Source: Chryseomonas sp014190935 (GTDB taxonomy: Bacteria; Pseudomonadota; Gammaproteobacteria; Pseudomonadales; Pseudomonadaceae). Taken from it: a stretch of DNA of 64,000 nt. The stretch spans positions 375,437 to 439,436 of the forward strand of contig NZ_JACHVV010000005.1 in the NCBI RefSeq assembly GCF_014190935.1, given 5' to 3'. Below the pieces are notes generated by a model. It worked only from the letters and a program-made list of their open reading frames with translations, did not search any database and had not been told where the DNA came from. Positions 24,465-32,372 of this stretch are shown in pieces. The number at the start of each line of letters is the position of its first letter. Within the stretch, counting starts at the first letter, position 1. Position numbers and translations under genes: made by a program.

Positions 24465-25784
24465 GGTCGCCCCGCTGCCTTCCACCAGGATCAGCGACTT
24501 CTCCACCAGTTGCCCCAGCAGGGGGATGAAGTGCGCCTCCTCCAGCCCGCGCTGCGCCGCCAGCGCCAGGGCCTCGCTGCGACTGAAGCATTCGCCGGCC
24601 TCGGCCAGGGTCGCCAGCACCGCGAATTCCGACTCGCTCAGGCTGTGCAGACTCCAGTCCAGCATGGCGCCGAGGCTGCGCTGCCGCTGCGCCGCGGTCC
24701 GCCGGCCCTGGACGCTGAGGTAATAGCCGCCTTCGAGTTGCGCCAGCACCCCGTTCAGGCCCTGGGCCGCCACCTGCTCGGCCAGGATCTCCAGCGCCAG
24801 GGGCACGCCTTCGCTGCGCCGACAGATCTCGCCGACCAGCTGCACGTCGGCCGGCCGCAGTTGCAATCCCGGCAGGCGCGCCCGCGCCCGGCGGACGAAC
24901 AGGCGAAAGGCCGGTTCGCGCATGGCCTCGCGCAGGCGCCGCTCAGGCTGAGCGGCCACGGCCAGGGGCGCCAGGCGCAACACCGCCTCGCCTTCCACCC
25001 GCAGCGCTTCGCGACTGGTGACCAGCACCCTGAGCTGCGGACAGCCTTGCAGCAGGCGCTCCACCAGCCAGGCGCAGGGCTCGACCAGACGCTCGGTATT
25101 GTCCAGCACCAGCAACATGCGGCGATTGGCCAGGGCCTCCTGCAGTGCCGGCAGACCGCTGCCACTGGCCAGCCCCAGCTCGCTCGCGAGTCGTTCGACC
25201 AGTGCCATGACGTGGCCGAGGGCGGCCAGGTCGACGACCTGCACGCCGTCGGCAAAGCGCTCGGCCAGCGCCGGCAGCAGATGCTGGGCCAACAGCGACT
25301 TGCCGATGCCGCCCGGACCGACCACCGACACCAGCCGCCGCTGGGCGAGCAACCGGCGCAATTCGGCCAGGCTCGCCGCGCGCCCCTCCAGGGGCGTCAG
25401 CGGCTGGGGCGTCTCGACCAGCGGCAGGAGATCGCCTTCGCCCAGCCGCTCCACCGGCGGCGCGAAGCCGTAGCCGCGCTGGCGGACGCTGAGGATGGGA
25501 TCGTCGCCGCTGTATGGGCGCAGCACGCGGCGCAGGGCCGAGATGTGCACCCGCAGATTGATATCCTCGACGACGCTCCCGGGCCAGACCCTCGTCATCA
25601 GGGTCTGCTTGGCGACCAGCTCACCAGGGTGTTCCAGCAGCACCCGCAGGATGTCCAGCGCCCGCCCGCTCAGGGGCAGCGCGCGCTCGCCATCCAGCAA
25701 CAGGCGCCGTCGCGCATCCAGGACCAGGCCGCAGAAGCGGAAGGCACTGGCGTCTTCCAGGGACTTGAGCTCTTGCATGACCAT
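24285..25784 (-). CDS. OmpR-type winged-helix regulator with STAND-like ATPase domain, short form
   Basis: 499 residues. The N-terminal trans_reg_C winged helix is at about 12-108 (LPLSGRALDILRVLLEHPGELVAKQTLMTRVWPGSVVEDINLRVHISALRRVL, ending RQRGYGF). An NTPase domain follows, with Walker A VGPGGIGKS near 155-163, Walker B MLLVLDNTERL near 220 and sensor VLVTSREALRVEGE. Related regulators continue for several hundred residues of helical repeats. Here the frame stops soon after a WSLHSLSE-type winged-helix element, so this may be a truncated or short member. It overlaps the AraC gene tail to tail by 180 bp. Confidence 0.82.
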   Translation of the reverse strand: MVMQELKSLEDASAFRFCGLVLDARRRLLLDGERALPLSGRALDILRVLLEHPGELVAKQTLMTRVWPGSVVEDINLRVHISALRRVLRPYSGDDPILSVRQRGYGFAPPVERLGEGDLLPLVETPQPLTPLEGRAASLAELRRLLAQRRLVSVVGPGGIGKSLLAQHLLPALAERFADGVQVVDLAALGHVMALVERLASELGLASGSGLPALQEALANRRMLLVLDNTERLVEPCAWLVERLLQGCPQLRVLVTSREALRVEGEAVLRLAPLAVAAQPERRLREAMREPAFRLFVRRARARLPGLQLRPADVQLVGEICRRSEGVPLALEILAEQVAAQGLNGVLAQLEGGYYLSVQGRRTAAQRQRSLGAMLDWSLHSLSESEFAVLATLAEAGECFSRSEALALAAQRGLEEAHFIPLLGQLVEKSLILVEGSGATLGYRLLAMLRLHLRQFRQQPSLQGLLLPGQWRQAEAAGEDAAQVRLVEEAAFQGDRRQG

Positions 25785-25960
25785 GCCGCGCCACGCCGCT
25801 ACGGGTCGTCCGGGGTACTCCGTCCCGGCGCCCTCGGGCGTCTGCGCCTCTCCTTCGCCGATAGGTCATACCATTCTGGCCGCTACCCAGGCAGGTCGTA
25901 TGACGATCTACGGCCAGAAGCTGCCATCGATGGGCGTGATACCGCCATCGGCGGCCGCTT

Positions 25961-26914
25961 TCAGCTGAATTGATAGCGGTACTGCGCCGGGGTCAGCCCC
26001 AGATGGCTCTGGAAGGCGGCGCGCATGCAGCGGTCGCTGGCGAAGCCGCTGCGAAAGGCCACGGTCTTTAGCGGCAGCTCGGAGGTCTCCAGCAATCCAC
26101 GGGCGTGATCGATGCGCGCCCGCAGGACGAACTCCAGCGGCGTCATGCCGGTGTCGCGCTTGAACACCCGGGCGAAGTTGCGGGTGCCCATGGTCGCGAG
26201 TTCGGCGAGCCGGCTGATCGAATAGGCCTGGTCGATGTTCGCCACGATGTGGTGCTGCACCCGGGTGATGGCGGTGGTCGCCTCAGGTTCGTCGAACAGC
26301 GGACTGAACTGGGCCTGCTTGCCCTGCCGCTGGGTCACCACCACCAGCACCTTGGCCACCTCCCGGGCGATGGCCTTGCCGTGGTCCTCGGCCACCAGCG
26401 CCAGCGCCAGGTCGATGCCGGCGGTGACCCCGGCCGAACTCAGCAGCGGGCCATCGCTCAGGTAGATGTCATCGGCGGTCACCAGGGCGCGGGGATAGCG
26501 CCGCGCCAGGCGCTCGCGGTAATTCCAGTGGGTGGTCACCCGCCGCCCATCGAGCAGACCGGCGCTGCCGAGCAGAAAGGTCCCGGTGCAGACCGCCCCG
26601 TAGCGTGCGCACTGCGCGGGCACCTGCCGCAGCCAGGCCGCGACGTCCGGATGGGGCTCCAGATAGGCGCCCGGCCCGCCGGGCACCAGCAGCAGGTCAT
26701 AGGCCGCGGGCGGCTGCTGGGTGGTGAGCTCCGTGCGTATCGTCAGGCCATTGGAACAACGCAGGGTCCGCCGCCGTCCGGCGGCGATGGTCACGATGCG
26801 ATAGTGGTCGACCGCGGGCAGATAGCGATTGGCAATGGAAAACACCTCCACCGGCCCGGCGAAATCCAGCATCAGCACCTCGGGGACCAGCAAGAAAGCC
26901 ACTGTCCTCGTCAT
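25961..26914 (-). CDS. GlxA-type AraC-family regulator with DJ-1/PfpI domain
   Basis: 317 residues. An N-terminal amidase-like DJ-1/PfpI fold (about 1-190) with the elbow RYGAVCTGTFLLGSAGLLDGRRVTTHW (Cys near 109), then an AraC DNA-binding domain (about 215-315; YSISRLAELATMGTRNFARVFKRDTGMTPLEFVLRARIDHARGLLE). The N-domain is usually a non-catalytic ligand sensor. Relatives control amino-acid-derivative or quaternary-amine catabolism; no obvious target lies beside it here. Confidence 0.92.
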   Translation of the reverse strand: MTRTVAFLLVPEVLMLDFAGPVEVFSIANRYLPAVDHYRIVTIAAGRRRTLRCSNGLTIRTELTTQQPPAAYDLLLVPGGPGAYLEPHPDVAAWLRQVPAQCARYGAVCTGTFLLGSAGLLDGRRVTTHWNYRERLARRYPRALVTADDIYLSDGPLLSSAGVTAGIDLALALVAEDHGKAIAREVAKVLVVVTQRQGKQAQFSPLFDEPEATTAITRVQHHIVANIDQAYSISRLAELATMGTRNFARVFKRDTGMTPLEFVLRARIDHARGLLETSELPLKTVAFRSGFASDRCMRAAFQSHLGLTPAQYRYQFS

Positions 26915-27017
26915 GGCGATACATCCTTATCCGTGTAGCAGTTTGTCCTTGAACGCTGGAGCGTCCGGGTGAAGGTAGGGACGAGGATAAGGATCTGTCC
27001 CCCGAGGACAAGCAGTG

Positions 27018-27044
27018 GCAAAAGGCCATCCATCAGCCTTTTGC
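27018..27044 (-). terminator. Possible terminator after the metallophosphoesterase gene
   Basis: GCAAAAGGC (27018-27026) and GCCTTTTGC (27036-27044) form a perfect 9-bp stem with a 9-nt loop. It lies 87 bp past the minus-strand stop at 27131. There is no long U-tract outside the stem, so termination is uncertain. Confidence 0.4.
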
Positions 27045-27130
27045 TGCGCGAGATCAGGACTCGATGAAGCCAGGGGCTCTGGATCGGTGGTCTTGGCGTG
27101 CCGGATGCGGATACTGCCGCTTCGCCTGGG

Positions 27131-28249
27131 CTACCCCCGCCGCAACCTGATCAGGGTGATTTCGCTCGGAGCGCCGAAACGCAGTGGCGGGCCCCAGTAG
27201 CCGGTGCCGCGGCTGATGTAGACGGTCAACCGGTCCAGGCGGTGGATGCCGGCCACCCAGGGTTGCTGCAGGCGCACGAAGTGCATCCAGGGCCAGAACT
27301 GGCCGCCGTGGGTGTGGCCGGAGAGTTGCAGGTCGGCGCCGGCGGCCTCGGCCTTGGGTGCCGAGCGTGGCTGGTGGGCCAGCAGCAGGCGGAACAAGCC
27401 TTCCGGGGCGTTGGCGAAGGCGGCGTTGGCGTCGCTGCGATGGCTGGGCACATAGAGCGGCGCCGAGTAGTCGGTGATGCCGGCCAGCACGAAGGGAGTG
27501 CCCTGGTGCTGCAGCACCCGATGCTCGTCGAGCAGCACGGTCAGGCCCTGCTCGCGCCAGGTGCGTACCCAGGCTTCGGCGCCGGAATAGTATTCGTGAT
27601 TGCCGGTGATGGCGTAGGTACCCAGGCGCGCCTTGAGTTGCTGCAGCGGCAGGAATTCGTGCTGTAGTTCGGCCACGCTGCCATCCACCAGGTCACCGGT
27701 GATGGCCACCAGATCGGCGTCCAGGCCGTTGACCCGCTCGACGATGCGCTGCAGATAACCGGCCTTGATGGTCGGGCCGATGTGCAGGTCACTGAGCTGG
27801 ACGACGAGCAGCCCGTCCAGGCCGGCGGGGAGCGTCGGAAGGGCCAGCTCCACTTCCTTGACCTTGGCCGTGCGCCGGGCGTTGTAGACGCTGCGCAACG
27901 CCACCAGCAGCACCAGGCCGAGCACCGCCCAGGCGCTACCGGATCGCCAGGCGGTGTCCAGCGGGTGGCCAACCAGGCTGGCCAGGGCCACCACCAGACC
28001 GCGCAGCAGGCTGAACACCGCCAGGCTGGAAAACACGCCCATGGCGATCAGTGCCGCCCAGGCCAGCAGGCGCGAATGCATGTCCCGCGAGCGAAAGCCC
28101 AGGGGCACCAGGACGAAGGACAGCAGCAGCAGGGCCCAGAACGGCAGCTGGGCGGCCGGCGACAGCCCGAGGTCACCGATGACGCTGAGGCCGATGAACA
28201 GGTGCAGGGCGAACAGGACCAGGTACATCATGGCGCGGGAGCGGAACAT
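27131..28249 (-). CDS. Membrane-anchored metallophosphoesterase
   Basis: A 372-residue protein. The N-terminal third has four to five TM helices (MMYLVLFALHLFIGLSVIGDLG; LPFWALLLLSFVLVPLGF; LAWAALIAMGVFSSLAVFSLLRGLVVALASLVG). The C-terminal part has all calcineurin-like motifs: VVQLSDLHIG near 149, AITGDLVDG near 182, TGNHEYYSG near 215 and GHTHGGQFWP near 312. This YkuE/YaeI-like architecture is associated with cleavage of lipid or nucleotide phosphoesters at the inner membrane. It is apparently monocistronic. Confidence 0.9.
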   Translation of the reverse strand: MFRSRAMMYLVLFALHLFIGLSVIGDLGLSPAAQLPFWALLLLSFVLVPLGFRSRDMHSRLLAWAALIAMGVFSSLAVFSLLRGLVVALASLVGHPLDTAWRSGSAWAVLGLVLLVALRSVYNARRTAKVKEVELALPTLPAGLDGLLVVQLSDLHIGPTIKAGYLQRIVERVNGLDADLVAITGDLVDGSVAELQHEFLPLQQLKARLGTYAITGNHEYYSGAEAWVRTWREQGLTVLLDEHRVLQHQGTPFVLAGITDYSAPLYVPSHRSDANAAFANAPEGLFRLLLAHQPRSAPKAEAAGADLQLSGHTHGGQFWPWMHFVRLQQPWVAGIHRLDRLTVYISRGTGYWGPPLRFGAPSEITLIRLRRG

Positions 28250-28347
28250 GGAGGGCCTTGAGGCAGGGAGAAGGCCTTACCTTAGCACCCTGCAGGGCGC
28301 CTCTCGGAGCCCCGGGTTGTTTCCGGCTACAACGATTCAGCCGGTAT

Positions 28348-29640
28348 TCAGCGCTGCCCCGCCTCGTCGGCCTGGGCCGCCTGGTCTGCCCGCCGGCCCA
28401 GGTAGAAGCCGAGCCAGGCCCAGAGCGCCGCGCAACCGGCACCCACCAGCGCCGGCAGCCAGGCGCCGTGGCCGAGCAGGTCCAGCAGACTCTTGGCCCA
28501 GCCGCTGGCGGCGTCGCCGGCGCGATAGACCACGGTGTCGATGAAGTTCTTGGCCTTGTACTGGGTCTCGGCGTCCAGCGGCGCGAAGAGCATCTCGCGG
28601 CCGGGGCGGATGAAGGCGTATTCGCCGATCCGTCTGACGATCATCAGCCCCGCCAGCATGGCGAAGGTGGGCAGCAGCGCGAGGCCCAGGAAGCCGATAC
28701 ACATCAGCAGCGGCACCCCGGCCAAGAGCACCCGCACCCCGAGGCGCTGAGCGAGGCGGCCGGTGATCAGCACCTGGCTGGCCAGGGCGCCGGCCTGGAC
28801 CACGAAGTCCAGCAGGCCGAACACCTGCACCTGGCGGGCGCGGTCGGGAAACAGCTCGGCCACCAGGCGCGCCTGCTCGAAGTAGAGAAAGGTGCTGACC
28901 GTGGCCAGCAGGATGACGAAGGCGCTCACCGCCAGCAGATAGGGCGAGGCCAGTACCCGGGTCAGGCCGCTGAAAGGATTGCCGGCCACCGGGCGGCGCG
29001 GACTTTCGGTCGGCGGCGCACCCGGGCGCCCGGCGCCCCAGGTCTCGCGCCAGCCCATCAGATAGGCCTTGAGCCTGAGCGCCAGGAGCAGCAGCGTGGC
29101 GGCCAGCAGCGCCAGACCCGCCTCGCCGACCCGGGGCGCCAGGGCGGCGGCCAGTACCGGCCCGAGCAGGCCACCGACACTGGCTCCGGCGGCGATGAAG
29201 GCGAACAGCCGCCGCGCCTGGGCGCCGTCGAAGACATCGGCCATCAGGCTCCAGGCCACCGAGACCACGAAGAGGTTGTAGACCGAGATCCAGACATAGA
29301 AGGTACGCGCCAGCCAGACGCTGTCACCCAGGCTGGCGAAGCAGGCGGCGAAGGCCAGCAGATTGAGGGCGAAGAAGCCGTAGACCCAGTCGACGAAGCG
29401 GATCCGCGCCACCCGCGAATTGAGCCAGGCGAACAGCGGCACGGCGAGCAGCATCACCACGAAGGTGCCGGTGAACAGCCACTGCAGATTCTCCACCCCG
29501 CCAGCGATGCCCATGGCCTCGCGGATCGGCCGCAGCATGAAGTAGCCGGCGAACAGGCAGAGAAACAGCGCGAAACCCGCCAGGGCCGCGGACGACTCGC
29601 CGGCGCGGGCGTCGAGGACGCGACCGAGCCAGTCCTTCAT
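28348..29640 (-). CDS. NTP/NDP-translocase-like or MFS-fold transporter
   Basis: A 430-residue membrane protein with about 11-12 TM helices. The N-terminus FALFLCLFAGYFMLRPIREAMGIAGGVENLQWLFTG and the segments SVAWSLMADVFDGAQARRLFAFIAAGASVGGLLGP and ARTFYVWISVYNLFVVS resemble the free-living-bacterial branch of the TLC nucleotide transporter family (Npt-like). The ATG follows directly on the TAG of the aldo/keto reductase gene (TAGATG), so the two are coupled. Substrate unknown; true ADP/ATP exchange is documented for plastid and intracellular-bacterial members, not for this branch as far as I know. Confidence 0.78.
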   Translation of the reverse strand: MKDWLGRVLDARAGESSAALAGFALFLCLFAGYFMLRPIREAMGIAGGVENLQWLFTGTFVVMLLAVPLFAWLNSRVARIRFVDWVYGFFALNLLAFAACFASLGDSVWLARTFYVWISVYNLFVVSVAWSLMADVFDGAQARRLFAFIAAGASVGGLLGPVLAAALAPRVGEAGLALLAATLLLLALRLKAYLMGWRETWGAGRPGAPPTESPRRPVAGNPFSGLTRVLASPYLLAVSAFVILLATVSTFLYFEQARLVAELFPDRARQVQVFGLLDFVVQAGALASQVLITGRLAQRLGVRVLLAGVPLLMCIGFLGLALLPTFAMLAGLMIVRRIGEYAFIRPGREMLFAPLDAETQYKAKNFIDTVVYRAGDAASGWAKSLLDLLGHGAWLPALVGAGCAALWAWLGFYLGRRADQAAQADEAGQR

Positions 29641-30558
29641 CTAGGCGAACAGCCCGGCGATGGCCTCGCGCTGGCGCGCATCGGGTAGCCGCCCGCGACC
29701 GGCCTGGAGATTGTCGACCATGTAGCGCGGATTGCTGGTGGCGGGGATCACCGCGGTCACCGCCGGATCGGCGAGGATGAACTTGAGCAGCAGTTGCGCC
29801 CAGCTGGTCGCGCCCAGTTCGGCGGCCAGGGATGGCAGAGGCTTGCCGCGGGTGCCGGAGAGCAGATTGCCACGCTGGAACGGCCGATTGATCAGCACGG
29901 CGATACCCTGGTCGCGGCAATAGGGCAGCAGGCGTTTTTCGGCTTCGCGCTCGCCCACCGAGTAGTTGAACTGCACGAAGTCGACCTTCTCCTGTTGCAG
30001 CGTGGCCAGCAGATCGTCCAGCGCCGCTTCGCGATAGTGGGTGACGCCCACGTAGCGCACCTTGCCGGCCTGCTGCTGTTCGCGCAGCAGGGCCAGCTGG
30101 CTGGCGGTGTCCTGCAGGTTGTGCACCTGGACCAGATCCAGGCGCTCGGTCTGCAGGGCCCTGAAGCTGGCGGCCAGTTGCGCCGCGCCACGCTCGCGCC
30201 CGGTGGAGGAAATCTTGGTGGCGAGAAAGACCTTGTCGCGGGCCTGGGCCCGCCTGACCAGCTCGCCGGCCACCCGTTCGGAGTTGCCATAGCTGGGCGC
30301 GGTGTCGATGAGGGTGCCGCCGCCGTCGAGCAGCGCCTTGAGCACCTCCTGCAGCGGCGCCAGCGCGGCGTCGTTCAGGTCGACATCGAGATTGCCCGAG
30401 GTGCCCAGGCCGATGACCGGCAGGGCTTCGCCGCTGCGCGGGATCTTGCGGGTCAGCAACGGCTCGGCGGCCTGGGCGCTCTGCCACAACCAGGGCGCGG
30501 CGGTGACCGCGGCGGCCAGGGCGGTGGTGGTCTGCAGGAAACGGCGACGGGTCGGCAT
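29641..30558 (-). CDS. Aldo/keto reductase with twin-arginine signal
   Basis: 305 residues from MPTRRRFLQTTTALAAAVTAA, a Tat-type signal (RRRFLQ plus hydrophobic stretch, cleavage near WQSAQA), so the folded enzyme would be periplasmic. The AKR barrel follows: GTLIDTAPSYGNSE (Asp and Tyr of the tetrad), FLATKIS (Lys), LDLVQVHN (His), and a C-terminal NADPH-region-like IPATSNPRYMVDN. A longer frame starts at 30639, but this start gives the signal peptide at the N-terminus. Reductant supply in the periplasm is an open question. Coupled to the translocase-like gene. Confidence 0.87.
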   Translation of the reverse strand: MPTRRRFLQTTTALAAAVTAAPWLWQSAQAAEPLLTRKIPRSGEALPVIGLGTSGNLDVDLNDAALAPLQEVLKALLDGGGTLIDTAPSYGNSERVAGELVRRAQARDKVFLATKISSTGRERGAAQLAASFRALQTERLDLVQVHNLQDTASQLALLREQQQAGKVRYVGVTHYREAALDDLLATLQQEKVDFVQFNYSVGEREAEKRLLPYCRDQGIAVLINRPFQRGNLLSGTRGKPLPSLAAELGATSWAQLLLKFILADPAVTAVIPATSNPRYMVDNLQAGRGRLPDARQREAIAGLFA

Positions 30559-30661
30559 GGCGGGCCTCGCGACGATCGGATTCAGAAGGATGACCCTTGA
30601 GTTAAGCGGTTCTTCCAGCCGATCGCCCAGCGGGCTCATTGCGGCATGTTGCGGCGCTCTC

Positions 30662-30743
30662 GTAGGTTGGGCTGAGCGCAGCGAAGCCCAACATCGACAT
30701 CCCCGTTGGGCTTCGACGATGCAGCCGTCTCAACCCAACCTAC
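30662..30743. repeat. GTAGGTTGGG inverted-repeat element, copy 3
   Basis: GTAGGTTGGGCTGAGCGCAG at the left and CTCAACCCAACCTAC at the right, around AAGCCCAACA/CGTTGGGCTT. It follows the aldo/keto reductase promoter region. Confidence 0.88.
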
Positions 30744-30754
30744 GTGACGAGGCC

Positions 30755-30849
30755 GTAGGTTGGCGCTGAGCGCAGCGAAGCCCAACAATGTCCTAGGGTC
30801 GAACATTCCTGTTGGGCTTCGACGATGAAGCCGTATCGGCCCAACCTAC
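30755..30849. repeat. GTAGGTTGGG inverted-repeat element, copy 4
   Basis: GTAGGTTGGCGCTGAGCGCA on the left and GGCCCAACCTAC on the right, starting 12 bp after copy 3. Two adjacent copies form a 190-bp hairpin-rich spacer. Confidence 0.88.
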
Positions 30850-30862
30850 GTGGCTAGCTCCC

Positions 30863-30945
30863 GTAGCGTGGACAACGGCGTAGCCTTGTCCACTAATGGC
30901 ATTAGCGCACACCTGTGGAAAACGCTGCGCGGTTTTCCACGCTAC
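30863..30945. repeat. GTAGCGTGGA hairpin repeat overlapping the uvsE stop
   Basis: GTAGCGTGGA (30863-30872) pairs with TCCACGCTAC (30936-30945). Inside are GGACAACGG...CCTTGTCC and GTGGAAAAC...GGTTTTCCAC half-hairpins. The uvsE stop codon (30944-30942) lies within its right arm. It is related to the TGGAAAAC part of the 11192-11665 array. Confidence 0.85.
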
Positions 30946-32018
30946 AGATTGGCGGCACCCTGGCCCGCAAGGATGTCGTGATCCGCCGGCGGCAGAGTGC
31001 CGTCGCCGCCCAGGTAGCGGTCGTAGAAATCCCGCACCGTGACGTTCTTGTGCTTGGCTTCGAACATGATGTCGAAGCGGTCGAGGAACTGGCCGGCATA
31101 GCGGTTGCACCAGTCGTTCCACATCATGTCGCTGTGGGCATAGAGCAGCCGCTTGCTGATCTCCTGCAGCAGGAACTTGATGTCGATGCGCTCAGTAGGC
31201 GAGACGCCCATTTCCATCAGGGCCTCCGGCGGCTGGGAGTAGTGCATGGCCGGGCGCACCCCGCGCCAGCTGTCGATGATGCGCGCCACCCGCGGCTCCC
31301 AGGGATCGATGTAGGCCTCCTCGTGGATCCAGCAGTGGTGGATGTCCAGCACCACCGGGGCGAGGTCGGCCAGTTGCAGGCAGTCGTCGACGCCATAGGT
31401 CTTTTCATCGTTCTCGAAGGTGATGCAGTTGCGCGCTTCGCTGGAAAGACGTGGCCAGACCGCGCGGATGCCCGGCACGCCCAGGCGACCGGCGATGTGC
31501 ACATTGCACTTGAAGTCCTGGAATTTCTGGCCGTAGCCCATCAGGCGGATCATGTCGGCGTGGTACTCGAACTCCTTCAGGCTGTTCTCCACCACCTCCG
31601 GGCGATCCGAGCCCAGCACGCAGAATTGCCCGGGGTGCAGCGACAGCCGCACATCGCGGCGGCGCGCCAGCTCGCCCAGCCGCCCGAAGCGATCCTCCAG
31701 CAGCGCCTGCAATTCCTGGGAGCGATAGAAGTAGGCGAATTCGGCGTGGCTGTAGAAGGGCAGCAGGTCGCTGCTCAGGCGCAGCATGCGCAGATTGTCC
31801 GGCAGGTCGGCGACGTGCTCGACGAATCTCAGCTGGGCATCGAGGTTGTGGGTAACGACGTCCAGCAGCTTGGCCTCGGCGGCGGCGCGCTCGACGCTGC
31901 CCAGCCAGCGCAGGGTGGTGGTGCGGGTGTTGAAGGCCCGCTCGACCTGCTCCAGTGCCTTGAGCGTCAGACTGCGCTCGGGGTGACGGTACATGCAGGC
32001 AAAGCCGATTCGATACAT
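30942..32018 (-). CDS. uvsE: UV damage endonuclease UvsE/UVDE
   Basis: A 358-residue TIM-barrel endonuclease that nicks DNA 5' of UV photoproducts, an alternative to nucleotide excision repair. Seen: N-terminal RIGFACMYRHPE, RLSSDLLPFYSH near 82, RLSLHPGQFCVLGS near 145 (metal-ligand His), a conserved Glu in CITFENDEKTYGVDDC near 209 and LDIHHCWIHEEAY near 240. The start is the ATG at 32018 (MYRIGFACMY). Length and motifs fit the complete bacterial enzyme. Sporadically distributed in bacteria, so possibly acquired. Confidence 0.93.
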   Translation of the reverse strand: MYRIGFACMYRHPERSLTLKALEQVERAFNTRTTTLRWLGSVERAAAEAKLLDVVTHNLDAQLRFVEHVADLPDNLRMLRLSSDLLPFYSHAEFAYFYRSQELQALLEDRFGRLGELARRRDVRLSLHPGQFCVLGSDRPEVVENSLKEFEYHADMIRLMGYGQKFQDFKCNVHIAGRLGVPGIRAVWPRLSSEARNCITFENDEKTYGVDDCLQLADLAPVVLDIHHCWIHEEAYIDPWEPRVARIIDSWRGVRPAMHYSQPPEALMEMGVSPTERIDIKFLLQEISKRLLYAHSDMMWNDWCNRYAGQFLDRFDIMFEAKHKNVTVRDFYDRYLGGDGTLPPADHDILAGQGAANL

Positions 32019-32121
32019 GGGACGCTCGGGACAGGGACTATAGGGATTAGTCCGCGCGGCGCCGGTTGGGTGCGGGTGGGGTGATGGGTGGAGGGGACTT
32101 AGCGTTTGGCGTCCGGGTTCG

Positions 32122-32156
32122 CCCTCACCCCGGCCCTCTCCCAGGGGGAGAGGGGG
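32122..32156. repeat. CCCTCACCCC hairpin element
   Basis: CCCTCACCCCGGCCCTCTCC followed by a CTCTCCCAGGGGGAGAG hairpin. Same family as the units in 11192-11665 and the copies near 38920, 54275 and 63790. Confidence 0.85.
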
Positions 32157-32243
32157 TGGTCTGGCAAGGGGGGGTTGGCTATGGGTGCTCAGGGCTATCG
32201 CAGCCATGGCGGTCCGCCGATGCGGCCGCTCCTCCAGGCCACC

Positions 32244-32334
32244 GTAGGTTGGGTTGAGCGCAGCGAAGCCCAACATCGCCTCTGGGGCCGCCAATGTTGC
32301 GCTTCGACGATGGAGCCGTCTCAACCCAACCTAC
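32244..32334. repeat. GTAGGTTGGG inverted-repeat element, copy 5
   Basis: GTAGGTTGGGTTGAGCGCAG at the left and CTCAACCCAACCTAC at the right. It lies between the DUF445 gene stop (32373) and uvsE. Confidence 0.88.
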
Positions 32335-32372
32335 GGTCTATCGCCGCCATGGCCGCGCTGCGCCCAAGCCTC

